Assembly (NCBI RefSeq): GCF_038561965.1
Contig: NZ_CP139348.1
Location: 558,001 to 622,000 of the forward strand
Source: Stutzerimonas stutzeri
Lineage (GTDB): Bacteria; Pseudomonadota; Gammaproteobacteria; Pseudomonadales; Pseudomonadaceae
Direction: 5' to 3'
Length of the DNA stretch: 64,000 nt
In this document: positions 1 to 9,253 of the stretch, piece after piece
Layout of the letters: each line of letters opens with the position of its first letter
Numbering within the stretch: position 1 is the stretch's first letter
Program-made: the position numbers and the translations under genes
Notes under the pieces: generated by a model
What the model was told of the DNA's origin: nothing
Seen by the model: the letters and a program-made list of their open reading frames with translations, nothing else
The model's database searches: none

Positions 1-1131
1 CGCGACGAGCTGGTGGCTGCCAATGAGCTGGACCTGGCCGGTGGCCGTGCCAATGGTCTGGACGCCGCGATGCTCGACCGCCTGGCACTGACGCCCAAGG
101 TAATCGACGGCATGATCGAAGGGCTGCGCCAGGTCGCCACGTTGCCAGACCCGATCGGTGCGATCCGCGACATGCGCTATATGCCGTCCGGCATCCAGGT
201 CGGCAAGATGCGCGTGCCCCTGGGCGTGGTCGGAATCATCTACGAGTCGCGGCCCAACGTAACCATCGACGCCGCCAGCCTGTGCCTGAAGTCGGGCAAC
301 GCAACTATTCTGCGTGGCGGCTCCGAAGCGATTCATTCCAACCAGGCGATTGCCCGTTGCATTCAGCTCGGCCTGGCCGAGGCCGGATTGCCGGCAGCCG
401 CCGTGCAGGTCGTGGAAACCACTGACCGGGCCGCGGTCGGCGCGTTGATCAGCATGCCGGAGTTTGTCGATGTGATCGTGCCGCGCGGCGGCAAGGGCTT
501 GATCGAACGCATCAGCCGCGACGCACGGGTGCCGGTGATCAAGCATCTTGACGGCATCTGTCATGTCTACGTTGACGTCGCAGCAGACGTCGACAAGGCC
601 ATTCGCATCGCCGACAACTCCAAGACCCAGCGCTTTGCACCATGCAATACCATGGAGACGCTGCTGGTTCATCCGGATATCGCCGAGCAGGTCCTGCCGC
701 CGCTGGCCGCGATCTACCGTGAAAAGAGCGTGGAGCTGCGCGGCTGCGAGCGGACTCGAGCGCTGCTTGGCAGCGGCGTGCTCGAGGCCAGCGAAGAAGA
801 CTGGGCGACCGAGTACAACGCACCGATCCTGTCGATCCGCATCGTTGATTCACTGGATGCGGCCATCGAACACATCAATCGATACGGCTCGCAGCATACC
901 GATGCGATCGTCACCGAGAACTTCAGCGATGCCCGACGCTTCCTCACCGAGGTGGATTCGGCGTCGGTGATGATTAACGCCTCGACGCGTTTCGCCGATG
1001 GCTTCGAGTATGGCCTGGGTGCTGAGATCGGTATTTCCACCGACAAGCTTCACGCCCGTGGCCCGGTTGGCCTGGAGGGGCTGACCAGCGAGAAGTACGT
1101 CGTCTTCGGCGACGGCCACGTCCGTACCTGA
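1..1131 (+). CDS. proA: Gamma-glutamyl phosphate reductase, 5' end cut by window
   Basis: Second step of proline synthesis: NADPH-dependent reduction of gamma-glutamyl phosphate to glutamate semialdehyde in the cytoplasm. The frame is open from base 1, so the start lies outside; 376 residues are visible against about 420 in the family, so roughly 45 N-terminal residues are missing. The aldehyde-dehydrogenase-type nucleophile Cys sits in PCNTMETLLVH (codon at 643-645), and the C-terminal GLEGLTSEKYVVFGDG block is typical of ProA. The stop overlaps the nadD start by one base (TGATG), indicating translational coupling at the head of a long forward operon. Confidence 0.96.
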   Translation, partial: RDELVAANELDLAGGRANGLDAAMLDRLALTPKVIDGMIEGLRQVATLPDPIGAIRDMRYMPSGIQVGKMRVPLGVVGIIYESRPNVTIDAASLCLKSGNATILRGGSEAIHSNQAIARCIQLGLAEAGLPAAAVQVVETTDRAAVGALISMPEFVDVIVPRGGKGLIERISRDARVPVIKHLDGICHVYVDVAADVDKAIRIADNSKTQRFAPCNTMETLLVHPDIAEQVLPPLAAIYREKSVELRGCERTRALLGSGVLEASEEDWATEYNAPILSIRIVDSLDAAIEHINRYGSQHTDAIVTENFSDARRFLTEVDSASVMINASTRFADGFEYGLGAEIGISTDKLHARGPVGLEGLTSEKYVVFGDGHVRT

Positions 1132-1790
1132 TGAGCCAAGGCAGCGGCGCCCGGCGCATTGGTATTCTCGGCGGCACCTTCGATCCGGTACATATCGGCC
1201 ACCTGCGCGGCGCGCTGGAAGTGGCTGAGATGTTCGCTCTCGACGAGCTGCGGCTGATACCCAATGCACGGCCGCCGCATCGTGACACCCCTAATTGCTC
1301 GGCGCAGGATCGCCTGGCGATGGTCCGTCTGGCGGTGCAGGATCTGCCGCCGCTGTGCGTGGACGCACGCGAGCTGGAGCGGGAGAAGCCGTCCTACACC
1401 ATCGATACGCTGATCTCGCTGCGCGCCGAACTGGACGAGGAAGACCAACTGTTGCTGGTAGTGGGTTGGGATGCCTTCTGCGGGCTGCCCACCTGGCATC
1501 GCTGGGAGGAGCTGCTCGATTATTGCCATATCCTCGTACTGCAGCGGCCGGACGCCGGCAGCGAGGCGCCGCAAGCGCTACGTGATCTGCTGGCTGCGCG
1601 CAGCGTGCCAGACCCTCAGGTGCTTTGTGGGGGGAGTGGGCAGATTGCTTTCGTCTGGCAGACACCACTGGAGGTGTCCGCCACGCAGATTCGCCAATTG
1701 CTGGCCAGTGGCAAGTCGGTCCGATTCCTGGTTCCCGATGCCGTACTGGCTTATATCAACGCGCACGGACTGTACCGGGCGTCGAACTGA
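1131..1790 (+). CDS. nadD: Nicotinate-nucleotide adenylyltransferase
   Basis: Transfers AMP from ATP to nicotinate mononucleotide, giving deamido-NAD in NAD synthesis. The 219-residue protein has the nucleotidyltransferase motif GTFDPVHIGH with HxGH at residues 21-24, and the C-terminal SATQIRQLL motif (the ISSTxIR equivalent) near residue 183. Length matches the bacterial family. It starts inside the proA stop codon and is followed 15 bases later by rsfS, the usual Pseudomonas order. Confidence 0.96.
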   Translation: MSQGSGARRIGILGGTFDPVHIGHLRGALEVAEMFALDELRLIPNARPPHRDTPNCSAQDRLAMVRLAVQDLPPLCVDARELEREKPSYTIDTLISLRAELDEEDQLLLVVGWDAFCGLPTWHRWEELLDYCHILVLQRPDAGSEAPQALRDLLAARSVPDPQVLCGGSGQIAFVWQTPLEVSATQIRQLLASGKSVRFLVPDAVLAYINAHGLYRASN

Positions 1791-1805
1791 GGTTGTTTTC
1801 ACGTT

Positions 1806-2165
1806 ATGCAAACTGAAGAGTTGGTCCAGCTGGCAATTACCGCCCTGGAAGATCTGAAAGGCCAGGACATCACCACCATCGATGTTCGCGGCAAGACCAG
1901 TGTCACCGATTACATGATCATTGCCAGCGGGAGCTCCAGCCGGCACGTCAAGTCGCTCGTCGAAAACGTACTGGAGAAGGTCAAGGAGCAGGGCGTTCGT
2001 CCGCTCGGCAGCGAAGGGCTCGAGGGTGGCGAGTGGGCACTGCTGGACCTGGACGATGTGGTCGTCCATGTGATGCAGGTACCGACCCGTCAGTTCTACG
2101 ACCTGGAGCGTTTGTGGCAGGGCGCCGAACAGAGCCGCGCGCAGCACACCCACGACTCGGAATAA
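1806..2165 (+). CDS. rsfS: Ribosomal silencing factor RsfS
   Basis: A 119-residue member of the RsfS/YbeB/Iojap family, which binds ribosomal protein uL14 and blocks joining of the 50S and 30S subunits when nutrients are scarce. Family hallmarks seen are DVRGKTSVTDYMIIASGSSSRHVKSL in the first half and EWALLDLDDVVVHVM before the C-terminal YDLERLW helix. It lies between nadD and rlmH, with only three bases before rlmH, as in most proteobacteria. Confidence 0.95.
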   Translation: MQTEELVQLAITALEDLKGQDITTIDVRGKTSVTDYMIIASGSSSRHVKSLVENVLEKVKEQGVRPLGSEGLEGGEWALLDLDDVVVHVMQVPTRQFYDLERLWQGAEQSRAQHTHDSE

Positions 2166-2168
2166 TCC

Positions 2169-2636
2169 GTGCGTATCAAGCTGATCGCGGTCGGCTCGAA
2201 GATGCCGCGTTGGGTCGAGGACGGTTGGCAGGAATATTCCAAGCGTCTGCCGTCCGAGCTGCCGCTGGAACTGCACGAGATTGCGCTCAACACCCGCGGT
2301 AAGAATGCGGATGTGGCGCGGTTGATTCGCCAGGAAGGCGAGGCCATGCTGGGCAAGGTCCAGCCGGGCGAGCGCATCGTCACGCTCGAGGTGCATGGCA
2401 AACCGTGGAGCACCGAGCAGCTGGCTGCTGAAATCGAGCGCTGGCGGCTCGACGCACGCAACGTCAATCTCATGGTTGGCGGCCCGGAAGGGCTGGCGCC
2501 GGAGGTTTGCGCGCGCAGCGAGCAGCGCTGGTCGCTGTCACCGCTAACCCTGCCGCACCCGCTGGTGCGAATTCTGATCGGCGAACAGATCTACCGCGCC
2601 TGGACGTTGCTGTCCGGTCATCCTTATCACAAGTAG
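2169..2636 (+). CDS. rlmH: 23S rRNA (pseudouridine1915-N3)-methyltransferase
   Basis: SPOUT-class methyltransferase that methylates pseudouridine 1915 in helix 69 of 23S rRNA. At 155 residues it has exactly the E. coli length. The SAM-binding trefoil knot signature GGPEGLAPEV and the C-terminal LSPLTLPHPLVRILIGEQIYRAW are both present. The start is GTG at 2169, which gives the canonical MRIKLIAVGSKMPRWV N terminus. It is tightly packed behind rsfS. Confidence 0.96.
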   Translation: MRIKLIAVGSKMPRWVEDGWQEYSKRLPSELPLELHEIALNTRGKNADVARLIRQEGEAMLGKVQPGERIVTLEVHGKPWSTEQLAAEIERWRLDARNVNLMVGGPEGLAPEVCARSEQRWSLSPLTLPHPLVRILIGEQIYRAWTLLSGHPYHK

Positions 2637-2654
2637 TCCGCGAACCCCTTCGAT

Positions 2655-4544
2655 ATGCCGCAACCGATTCAGCTCAAGGATCACGAGAAGGACGCCGTGC
2701 TGGTGCGCCGGCGCGTGGCCGTGGGCCTTGCCTTGGTGTTGCTGCTGATCGGTGTGCTGGTGGCGCGGATGTATTACTTGCAGGTGGTGCAGTTCGAGCA
2801 TCATTCGACGCTGTCGGAAAACAACCGTGTCCATGTGCAACCGATTCCGCCCAATCGCGGGCTGATCTTCGATCGGCAGGGGCGCGTGATTGCCGACAAC
2901 CGGCCGAGCTTCAGCCTGACCGTCACCCGTGAGCGCGCCGGCGACTGGAAGACGGTGCTCGACGCAGTGGTCGAGGTGCTGGATCTCAGCGAAGAAGAGC
3001 GCGGGCTGTTCGAGAAGCGCGTGCTGCAGGGGCGACGGCCGTTCGAGCCGGTGCCGATCATGTATGAGCTATCCGAAGAGCAGATCGCCCGTATTGCGGT
3101 GAACCAGTTCCGCCTGCCAGGCGTCGAGGTGGCTGCGCAGCTGGTCCGGCACTACCCGCAGGGCGCGCACTTCGCCCATTCGGTGGGCTATGTCGGGCGG
3201 ATCAACGAGCAGGAGGTCAAGCAGCTCGATCCGGTCAACTACAGCGGCACGCACCACATCGGCAAGACTGGCATCGAGAAGTTCTACGAGGATGAGCTGC
3301 ACGGACAGGTCGGCTACGAAGAAGTCGAGACCAATGCGCGCGGCCGCGTGCTGCGGGTGCTCAAGCGAACCGATCCGATTCCCGGCAAGGACATCACCCT
3401 GTCGCTCGATCTGGATCTGCAGGAAGCTGCCGAGGAAGCGCTGGGCGGGCGTCGCGGTGCGATCGTCGCGCTGCTGCCGGCTACCGGCGAAGTGGTGGCG
3501 ATGGTCAGTCAGCCAAGCTTCAATCCCAACCTGTTCGTCACCGGTATCAGCTTCAAGGACTACGGCGAGCTGCGCGATTCCATCGACCGGCCGCTATACA
3601 ACCGCGTGCTGCGTGGTCTGTATCCGCCGGGTTCGACGATCAAGCCGATGATGGCCGTTGCCGGACTCGACGCAGGCGTGGTCACGCCGACCACCCGGGT
3701 TTTCGATCCGGGCTTCTTTCAGTTGCCCAACGTGCAGCACAAGTACCGCAACTGGAACCGCAGCGGCGACGGCTGGGTGGATCTGGATCTGGCCATTGCG
3801 CGCTCCAACGACACCTACTTCTATGACATGGCCCACAAGCTGGGCGTTGATCGCATGCATGACTACATGACCCGCTTCGGCCTGGGTCAGCGCGTCTCGC
3901 TCGACATGCACGAGGAAACCGCCGGGCTAATGCCGTCTCGCGACTGGAAGCGGGCGCGTTACCGTCAGCCCTGGTATCCCGGCGAAACCGTCATCCTCGG
4001 CATCGGGCAGGGCTACATGCAGGCCACACCGCTACAGCTGGCTCAGGCCACTGCGCTGATGGCGACTCGCGGCAAGTGGATTCGCCCGCATCTGGCGCGC
4101 AGCGTTGGCGGCCAGGCGCCAGTCGATTCCGATCCGGTGCCGGATATCCAGCTGCGTGATCCGCGCTTCTGGGACTACGCGGCGCACGGCATGGAGCAGG
4201 TGTTGCACGGTGCTCGCGGCACGGCACGCAAGGTCGGTGACAGCTCCGTCTACCGGATCGCCGGCAAGAGCGGTACCGCCCAGGTCGTCGCGATCCGCCA
4301 GGGCGAGAAGTACGACAGCGCCAAGCTCGCCGAGCGCCATCGCGACCACGCACTGTTCGTCGCCTTCGCACCGGTCCATGACCCGAAGATCGCCGTCGCG
4401 GTGATGGTCGAGAACGGCGAATCCGGGTCAGGCGTCGCGGCGCCCGTGGCCAAGCTGGTGATGGACGCCTGGCTGCTGGATGAGGAGGGCAAGCTCAAGG
4501 CGGAATTCGCCCCACCCGTGACCGCCCAAGGGAAGAAACCATGA
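2655..4544 (+). CDS. mrdA: Penicillin-binding protein 2 (Rod-system transpeptidase)
   Basis: Class B PBP that cross-links peptidoglycan during cell elongation, partnered with RodA. The 629 residues contain one N-terminal membrane helix (about 20-42), a dimerisation/pedestal region, and a transpeptidase domain with the active-site SxxK (STIK, Ser near 327), SxN (SND in ARSNDTYFYD) and KSGT (GKSGTAQVV) motifs. The last codons overlap the rodA start by four bases (ATGA), so the transpeptidase and glycosyltransferase are translationally coupled. Confidence 0.97.
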   Translation: MPQPIQLKDHEKDAVLVRRRVAVGLALVLLLIGVLVARMYYLQVVQFEHHSTLSENNRVHVQPIPPNRGLIFDRQGRVIADNRPSFSLTVTRERAGDWKTVLDAVVEVLDLSEEERGLFEKRVLQGRRPFEPVPIMYELSEEQIARIAVNQFRLPGVEVAAQLVRHYPQGAHFAHSVGYVGRINEQEVKQLDPVNYSGTHHIGKTGIEKFYEDELHGQVGYEEVETNARGRVLRVLKRTDPIPGKDITLSLDLDLQEAAEEALGGRRGAIVALLPATGEVVAMVSQPSFNPNLFVTGISFKDYGELRDSIDRPLYNRVLRGLYPPGSTIKPMMAVAGLDAGVVTPTTRVFDPGFFQLPNVQHKYRNWNRSGDGWVDLDLAIARSNDTYFYDMAHKLGVDRMHDYMTRFGLGQRVSLDMHEETAGLMPSRDWKRARYRQPWYPGETVILGIGQGYMQATPLQLAQATALMATRGKWIRPHLARSVGGQAPVDSDPVPDIQLRDPRFWDYAAHGMEQVLHGARGTARKVGDSSVYRIAGKSGTAQVVAIRQGEKYDSAKLAERHRDHALFVAFAPVHDPKIAVAVMVENGESGSGVAAPVAKLVMDAWLLDEEGKLKAEFAPPVTAQGKKP

Positions 4545-5686
4545 GCGGCAATTTCGACCGTACGCTGTCGAGCGAGGACGTGCTGCGCCGCCGCGCGAGT
4601 CTGTTGCAGCGCCTGCATATCGATGGGCTGTTGCTCGTGCTGTTACTGATGCTGGCGGCCGGTAGCCTGTTCATCCTCTATTCGGCCAGCGGCAAGAACT
4701 GGGATCTGGTCATCAAGCAGGCGACCTCGTTCGGCCTCGGCCTTGGCGCCATGCTGGTCATCGCCCAGTTCGAGCCGCGCTTCATGGCGCGCTGGGTGCC
4801 GCTCGCTTACCTGGGCGTCGTGGGCTTGCTGGTGGCGGTAGAGGTCGTCGGCCACACGGCGATGGGGGCCACACGTTGGATCAATATTCCTGGCGTGGTC
4901 CGTTTTCAGCCGTCCGAATTCATGAAGATCATCATGCCGATGACCATCGCCTGGTATCTGTCCTCGCGCAGTCTGCCGCCGGGCATCAAGCACACCGCGA
5001 TCAGCCTGGCGATGATCCTTGCTCCCTTCGTGCTCATTCTCAAGCAACCTGACCTCGGTACCGCGCTGTTGATTCTCGCCTCTGGTGCGTTCGTGCTGTT
5101 CATCGGCGGTCTGCGCTGGCGCTGGATCATCAGTGCTGTGGCCGCCGTGGTCCCGATCGCCGTGGCGATGTGGTACTTCGTGTTGCGCGATTACCAAAAG
5201 CAGCGCGTGCTGACCTTCCTCGATCCCGAAAGCGATCCGCTGGGCACGGGCTGGAACATCATCCAGTCGAAGGCGGCGATCGGCTCGGGTGGCGTTTTCG
5301 GTAAGGGCTGGCTGGCTGGAACCCAATCGCATCTGGATTTTTTGCCGGAAAGCCATACTGACTTTATCATCGCCGTGCTCGCCGAGGAGTTCGGCCTGGT
5401 TGGCGTCTGTCTGCTCCTGTTGGTGTATATCCTGCTGATTACCCGAGGGTTGGTCATCACGGTGCAGGCGCAGACATTGTTTGGAAAACTGCTGGCCGGT
5501 GCGTTGACGATGACCTTCTTTGTTTACGTTTTCGTCAATATCGGTATGGTCAGTGGGCTGTTGCCGGTGGTGGGGGTGCCTTTGCCCTTCATTAGTTACG
5601 GCGGAACTTCATTGGTGACCCTGCTGTCAGGGTTCGGGGTTTTAATGTCGATTCACACCCATCGCAAGTGGATCGCACAGGTTTGA
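4541..5686 (+). CDS. rodA: Rod-shape SEDS peptidoglycan glycosyltransferase RodA
   Basis: SEDS-family polymerase that builds glycan strands from lipid II in the elongasome. The 381-residue protein is highly hydrophobic, with around ten membrane spans. Family motifs include TRWINIPGVVRFQPSEFMK, the extracellular loop GTGWNIIQSKAAIGSGGVFGKGW, the LPESHTDFIIAVLAEEFG segment holding the functionally required acidic residues, and a C-terminal PFISYGGTSLV. The start overlaps the mrdA stop. Confidence 0.97.
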   Translation: MSGNFDRTLSSEDVLRRRASLLQRLHIDGLLLVLLLMLAAGSLFILYSASGKNWDLVIKQATSFGLGLGAMLVIAQFEPRFMARWVPLAYLGVVGLLVAVEVVGHTAMGATRWINIPGVVRFQPSEFMKIIMPMTIAWYLSSRSLPPGIKHTAISLAMILAPFVLILKQPDLGTALLILASGAFVLFIGGLRWRWIISAVAAVVPIAVAMWYFVLRDYQKQRVLTFLDPESDPLGTGWNIIQSKAAIGSGGVFGKGWLAGTQSHLDFLPESHTDFIIAVLAEEFGLVGVCLLLLVYILLITRGLVITVQAQTLFGKLLAGALTMTFFVYVFVNIGMVSGLLPVVGVPLPFISYGGTSLVTLLSGFGVLMSIHTHRKWIAQV

Positions 5687-5691
5687 CGAGA

Positions 5692-6711
5692 GTGAATTTG
5701 TTGACTTCATTACGGCGTGGCTGGGTGGCACGGATGCTGGGGGGCGTGGGCTTGGCCGGCGCTGTGCTGGGAAGTCTGCCGCTGCAGGCCGCGGACTACA
5801 CCGGCCCCAACGTGGACGAGTTCATCGTGGAAATGACCCGCGACTACGGTTTCGCCGGAGAGCAGCTGCGCGACCTGTTCAAGCAGGCCGAACGCAAGCA
5901 GGCGATTCTCGATGCCATTTCGCGGCCGGCCGAGCGGGTCAAGCCGTGGAAGGAGTACCGGCCGATCTTCCTCACCGATTCGCGCATCGCTCAGGGCGTC
6001 GATTTCTGGCGCGAGAACGAAGCCTCGCTGACTCGCGCAGAAACCGAATACGGCGTGCCGGCTGAGATCATCGTGGCGATCATCGGCGTCGAAACCTTTT
6101 ATGGCCGCAACACCGGTAGTCATCGAGTGATCGATGCGCTGTCGACGCTGGGCTTCGACTACCCGCCGCGGCAGCCTTTCTTCCGCCAGCAGCTCAAGGA
6201 GTTCCTGCTGCTGACCCGCGAGGAACAGGTCGATCCGTTGACCCTCAAGGGCTCCTATGCAGGTGCCATGGGCTTGCCGCAGTTCATGCCGAGCAGCTTC
6301 CGCGCCTATGCCGTGGACTTCGATGGCGATGGCCGCATCGATATCTGGAACAACCCCACCGACGCGATCGGCAGTGCGGCCAGCTATTTCAAACAGCACG
6401 GCTGGACCGCTGGTGATCGCGTCGTGGCTCGCGCGAAGGTATCCGGCAAGCGTTTCGAGGAGGGCCTGACCGTCGGCCTCGAGTCGCAGAAGAACGCCGG
6501 CGAGATGCGCGCCCTGGGCTGGAAGTTCGACAAGTCCGTGGCTGATGACACGGCGGTGACGGCTTTCCGTCTGGAAGGCGCAGAGGGCGACGAATACTGG
6601 CTGGGCCTGCCGAACTTCTATGTCATTACCCGCTATAACCGCAGCGTCATGTACGCCATGGCCGTGCATCAGCTGTCGCAGCTGCTGGCCGAAGCGCGAG
6701 GCGAACAATGA
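5692..6711 (+). CDS. mltB: Lytic murein transglycosylase, MltB/SltB1 family
   Basis: Cleaves the MurNAc-GlcNAc bond with formation of 1,6-anhydroMurNAc. The mature part is an SLT_2-type domain; the catalytic Glu lies in GVETFYGRNTG (about residue 134 from this start), followed by GSYAGAMGLPQFMPSSFRAYAVDFDGDGRIDIW. A hydrophobic leader (RMLGGVGLAGAVLGSLPLQAA) directs export. I start at GTG 5692, just after the rodA stop, rather than at the in-frame GTG 5668 inside rodA; ATG 5734 is another possibility. P. aeruginosa has sltB1 at this position. The end overlaps rlpA by four bases. Confidence 0.92.
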   Translation: MNLLTSLRRGWVARMLGGVGLAGAVLGSLPLQAADYTGPNVDEFIVEMTRDYGFAGEQLRDLFKQAERKQAILDAISRPAERVKPWKEYRPIFLTDSRIAQGVDFWRENEASLTRAETEYGVPAEIIVAIIGVETFYGRNTGSHRVIDALSTLGFDYPPRQPFFRQQLKEFLLLTREEQVDPLTLKGSYAGAMGLPQFMPSSFRAYAVDFDGDGRIDIWNNPTDAIGSAASYFKQHGWTAGDRVVARAKVSGKRFEEGLTVGLESQKNAGEMRALGWKFDKSVADDTAVTAFRLEGAEGDEYWLGLPNFYVITRYNRSVMYAMAVHQLSQLLAEARGEQ

Positions 6712-7700
6712 GTGCTCTCTGGACAAGGTTGATGGCGTTGGGTGTGACAGGCGTATTGCTGGCGAGCTGTTCGTCGACGCCGGCACCCAGCAGCACGCAG
6801 AGCAAGCCGGCCGGCAGCAGCGGCCCTGGCGACTATGCCCGGCCGCACAAGGACGGCGCGCCCTGGTGGGATGTTGACGTCTCGCAGATCCAGGACGCGG
6901 TACCGATGCCGCATTACGGGTCGTACAAGGCCAACCCCTACACTGTGCTGGGCAAGACCTATTTCCCGATCAGTGATGGCCGCCGTTACTCGGCTACCGG
7001 GACGGCGTCGTGGTACGGCACCAAGTTCCACGGACAGCCCACCGCCAATGGCGAAAAGTACGACCTCTACGGCATGAGCGCTGCGCACAAGACGCTGCCG
7101 CTACCTACCTACGTCAAGGTTACCAATCTGGATAATGGGCGCGTGGTGACGTTGCGCGTCAATGATCGCGGCCCGTTCTACTCCGATCGGATCATCGATC
7201 TGTCCTTTGCTGCGGCGAAGAAGCTCGGCTTTGCAGAAAGCGGCACGGCGCGGGTCAAGGTCGAAGGCATCGACCCAGAGCAGTGGTGGGCGCAGCAGGG
7301 CCGGCCGGTGCCGAGCATGATGGCGCAGCCGCAGATGGCCGCCGCCAAACCCGCCAGCAGCATTGCCCAGCCGATCGAGCAGTACACACCACCGCCTCAG
7401 CAGCACGCTGCGGCCACTGTGCCGCTTGAAATCGACGCAAAAAAAAACGCTTCGCCCGCAGCCGCTGGCCTGTTTCTCCAGGTTGGCGCCTTCGCCAATC
7501 CGGATGCAGCTCAGTTGTTGAAGGACAAGCTGAGCGGCGTGGTGTCTGCGCCGGTGTTCATCAGCTCGGTGGTGCACAACCAGCAGACCCTGCATCGGGT
7601 GCGGCTGGGGCCCATCGATACGCCGGATGAAGCCATGCAGCTCGAGCAAAGCGTTCGCCTGGCCAATCTCGGGCAGCCGCGTCGCGTCGCCGCCGATTGA
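6708..7700 (+). CDS. rlpA: Septal-ring lytic transglycosylase RlpA lipoprotein
   Basis: Outer-membrane lipoprotein that cuts denuded glycan strands lacking stem peptides at the septum. The 330 residues show a lipobox LLASC with Cys at 21, a double-psi beta-barrel domain (about 88-190, TGTASWYGTKFHGQPTANGE through NDRGPFYSDRIIDLS, including the conserved acidic residues and His of SAAHKTLP), a Pro/Ala/Gln-rich linker, and a C-terminal SPOR domain (about 255-328) that binds denuded glycan. Starts in the mltB stop (ATGA). Confidence 0.95.
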   Translation: MSALWTRLMALGVTGVLLASCSSTPAPSSTQSKPAGSSGPGDYARPHKDGAPWWDVDVSQIQDAVPMPHYGSYKANPYTVLGKTYFPISDGRRYSATGTASWYGTKFHGQPTANGEKYDLYGMSAAHKTLPLPTYVKVTNLDNGRVVTLRVNDRGPFYSDRIIDLSFAAAKKLGFAESGTARVKVEGIDPEQWWAQQGRPVPSMMAQPQMAAAKPASSIAQPIEQYTPPPQQHAAATVPLEIDAKKNASPAAAGLFLQVGAFANPDAAQLLKDKLSGVVSAPVFISSVVHNQQTLHRVRLGPIDTPDEAMQLEQSVRLANLGQPRRVAAD

Positions 7701-7747
7701 CCCTTTGCAAACCTTGCCTGTTTTACCTGACCAACTTTGAGATTCGG

Positions 7748-8905
7748 ATGAACATCACCAGCCTCGTGCAACGTTTCATAGTCCTGGCTCTGCTGACGGT
7801 CGCTCCGACCGTCTGGGCGGCCCAGATCCTGCCGTCGGCTCCTCAGCTTGCCGCCAAGTCCTACCTGCTGATGGACGCGGCCAGCGGCGAGGTATTGGTC
7901 GAGCACAATGGCGACGAGCGTCTGCCACCCGCCAGCCTGACCAAGTTGATGACTGCCTATATCGCCACCCTGGAAATCCAGAAGGGCCAGATCAGCGACA
8001 ACGACATGGTCACCGTGAGTGAAAAGGCTTGGCGTACTGGCGGCTCGCGTATGTTCATCCAGGTCAACACGCAGGTTTCGGTGGACGATCTGCTGCACGG
8101 CATCATCATTCAGTCGGGCAACGATGCCAGCGTGGCCATGGCCGAGCACATCGCCGGCAGCGAAGAAGCCTTTGCCGATCTTATGAACAGCGCCGCCCAG
8201 CGTCTGGGCATGACCAATACCCATTTCATGAATGCCACCGGCCTGCCGGACCCGGATCACTACTCCTCGGCTGGCGATATGGCCAAGCTGGCGCGGGCGA
8301 TCATCTATGAAGATCCAGCGCACTACGCCATCTATGCGCAGAAAGAGTTCTTCTGGAACAACATCAAACAGCCTAACCGCAACCTTCTGCTGTGGCGCGA
8401 CAAGACCGTCGATGGCCTGAAAACCGGCCATACCGAAGAAGCCGGCTACTGCCTGGTGGCGTCTGCCGTGCGCGACAACATGCGCCTGATCTCGGTGGTG
8501 TTCGGCACCGACAGCGAGCAGGCCCGTGCAGCAGAGACGCAGAAACTGCTGACCTATGGCTTCCGCTTCTTCGAAACCCGCACCTTCTACCAGAAAGGTA
8601 CTGAGCTGGCCCAGGCGCAGGTCTGGAAAGGCCAGCAGGACAAGCTCAAGGCCGGCCTGGCGCAGGATCTGACCATGACCCTGCCGCGTGGCCAGGTAGA
8701 AAAACTGCAGGCTGTGATGAGCTTCAACGGCACGCTCACCGCGCCGATCCAGCAGGGCGACGTGATCGGCAAGGTCGAGGTCAAGCTGGACGACAAGGTG
8801 GTGCGCAGCACCGACCTGGTAGCGCTGGAAACCATCGAAGAGGGTGGGCTGTTCCGTCGCTTTTGGGATAGCATTCGCCTCTTCTTCTACAGCTTGTTCA
8901 ACTGA
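7748..8905 (+). CDS. dacC: D-alanyl-D-alanine carboxypeptidase PBP5
   Basis: Periplasmic DD-carboxypeptidase that trims the terminal D-Ala from pentapeptides. From ATG 7748 the protein has 385 residues: signal peptide (cleaved near VWA-AQ, about 24), SxxK at Ser63-Lys66 (SLTK), SGN at 123-125, KTG at 225-227, a PBP5 C-terminal beta domain, and an amphipathic anchor helix (GLFRRFWDSIRLFFYSLFN). The frame is open further upstream to 7697, but that would overlap rlpA and displace the signal peptide. P. aeruginosa calls this orthologue dacC; elsewhere it is dacA. Confidence 0.95.
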   Translation: MNITSLVQRFIVLALLTVAPTVWAAQILPSAPQLAAKSYLLMDAASGEVLVEHNGDERLPPASLTKLMTAYIATLEIQKGQISDNDMVTVSEKAWRTGGSRMFIQVNTQVSVDDLLHGIIIQSGNDASVAMAEHIAGSEEAFADLMNSAAQRLGMTNTHFMNATGLPDPDHYSSAGDMAKLARAIIYEDPAHYAIYAQKEFFWNNIKQPNRNLLLWRDKTVDGLKTGHTEEAGYCLVASAVRDNMRLISVVFGTDSEQARAAETQKLLTYGFRFFETRTFYQKGTELAQAQVWKGQQDKLKAGLAQDLTMTLPRGQVEKLQAVMSFNGTLTAPIQQGDVIGKVEVKLDDKVVRSTDLVALETIEEGGLFRRFWDSIRLFFYSLFN

Positions 8906-8971
8906 CCACGCTCGAGTGCGCCCTGGCTGATCCCGCCGCGGCGCACTTGCGGATCACGAGTCCGTTACGCC

Positions 8972-9253
8972 ATGACCGATAACCAAGATGTAGCTGCACC
9001 CAAGATCGACTTTCCTTGCGAGCGCTACCCGATCAAGGTGATCGGCGACGCCGGCGAGGGTTTTCGGGAGGTCGTGATTGAAGTCATCCAGCGCCATGCG
9101 CCAGATTTCGATGAGGCCACCGTAGTCACCCGTGACAGTCGAAACGGGCGCTTTCTTTCGCTGCAGGTACTGATCACCGCCACCGGCGTCGAGCAGTTGC
9201 AGGCCATCCATGTCGATCTGCGTGCCACTGGCCGTGTTCACATGGTGCTGTGA
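8972..9253 (+). CDS. ybeD: YbeD-family DUF493 protein
   Basis: A 93-residue protein of the UPF0250/YbeD family, a small ACT-like fold of unresolved function always found next to lipB. Visible hallmarks are PCERYPIKVIGDAGEGFREVV and the RDSRNGRFLSLQVLITATGVEQLQAIHVDLRATGRVHMVL C terminus. The stop overlaps the lipB start (TGATG), so co-translation with lipoate genes is likely. Confidence 0.92.
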   Translation: MTDNQDVAAPKIDFPCERYPIKVIGDAGEGFREVVIEVIQRHAPDFDEATVVTRDSRNGRFLSLQVLITATGVEQLQAIHVDLRATGRVHMVL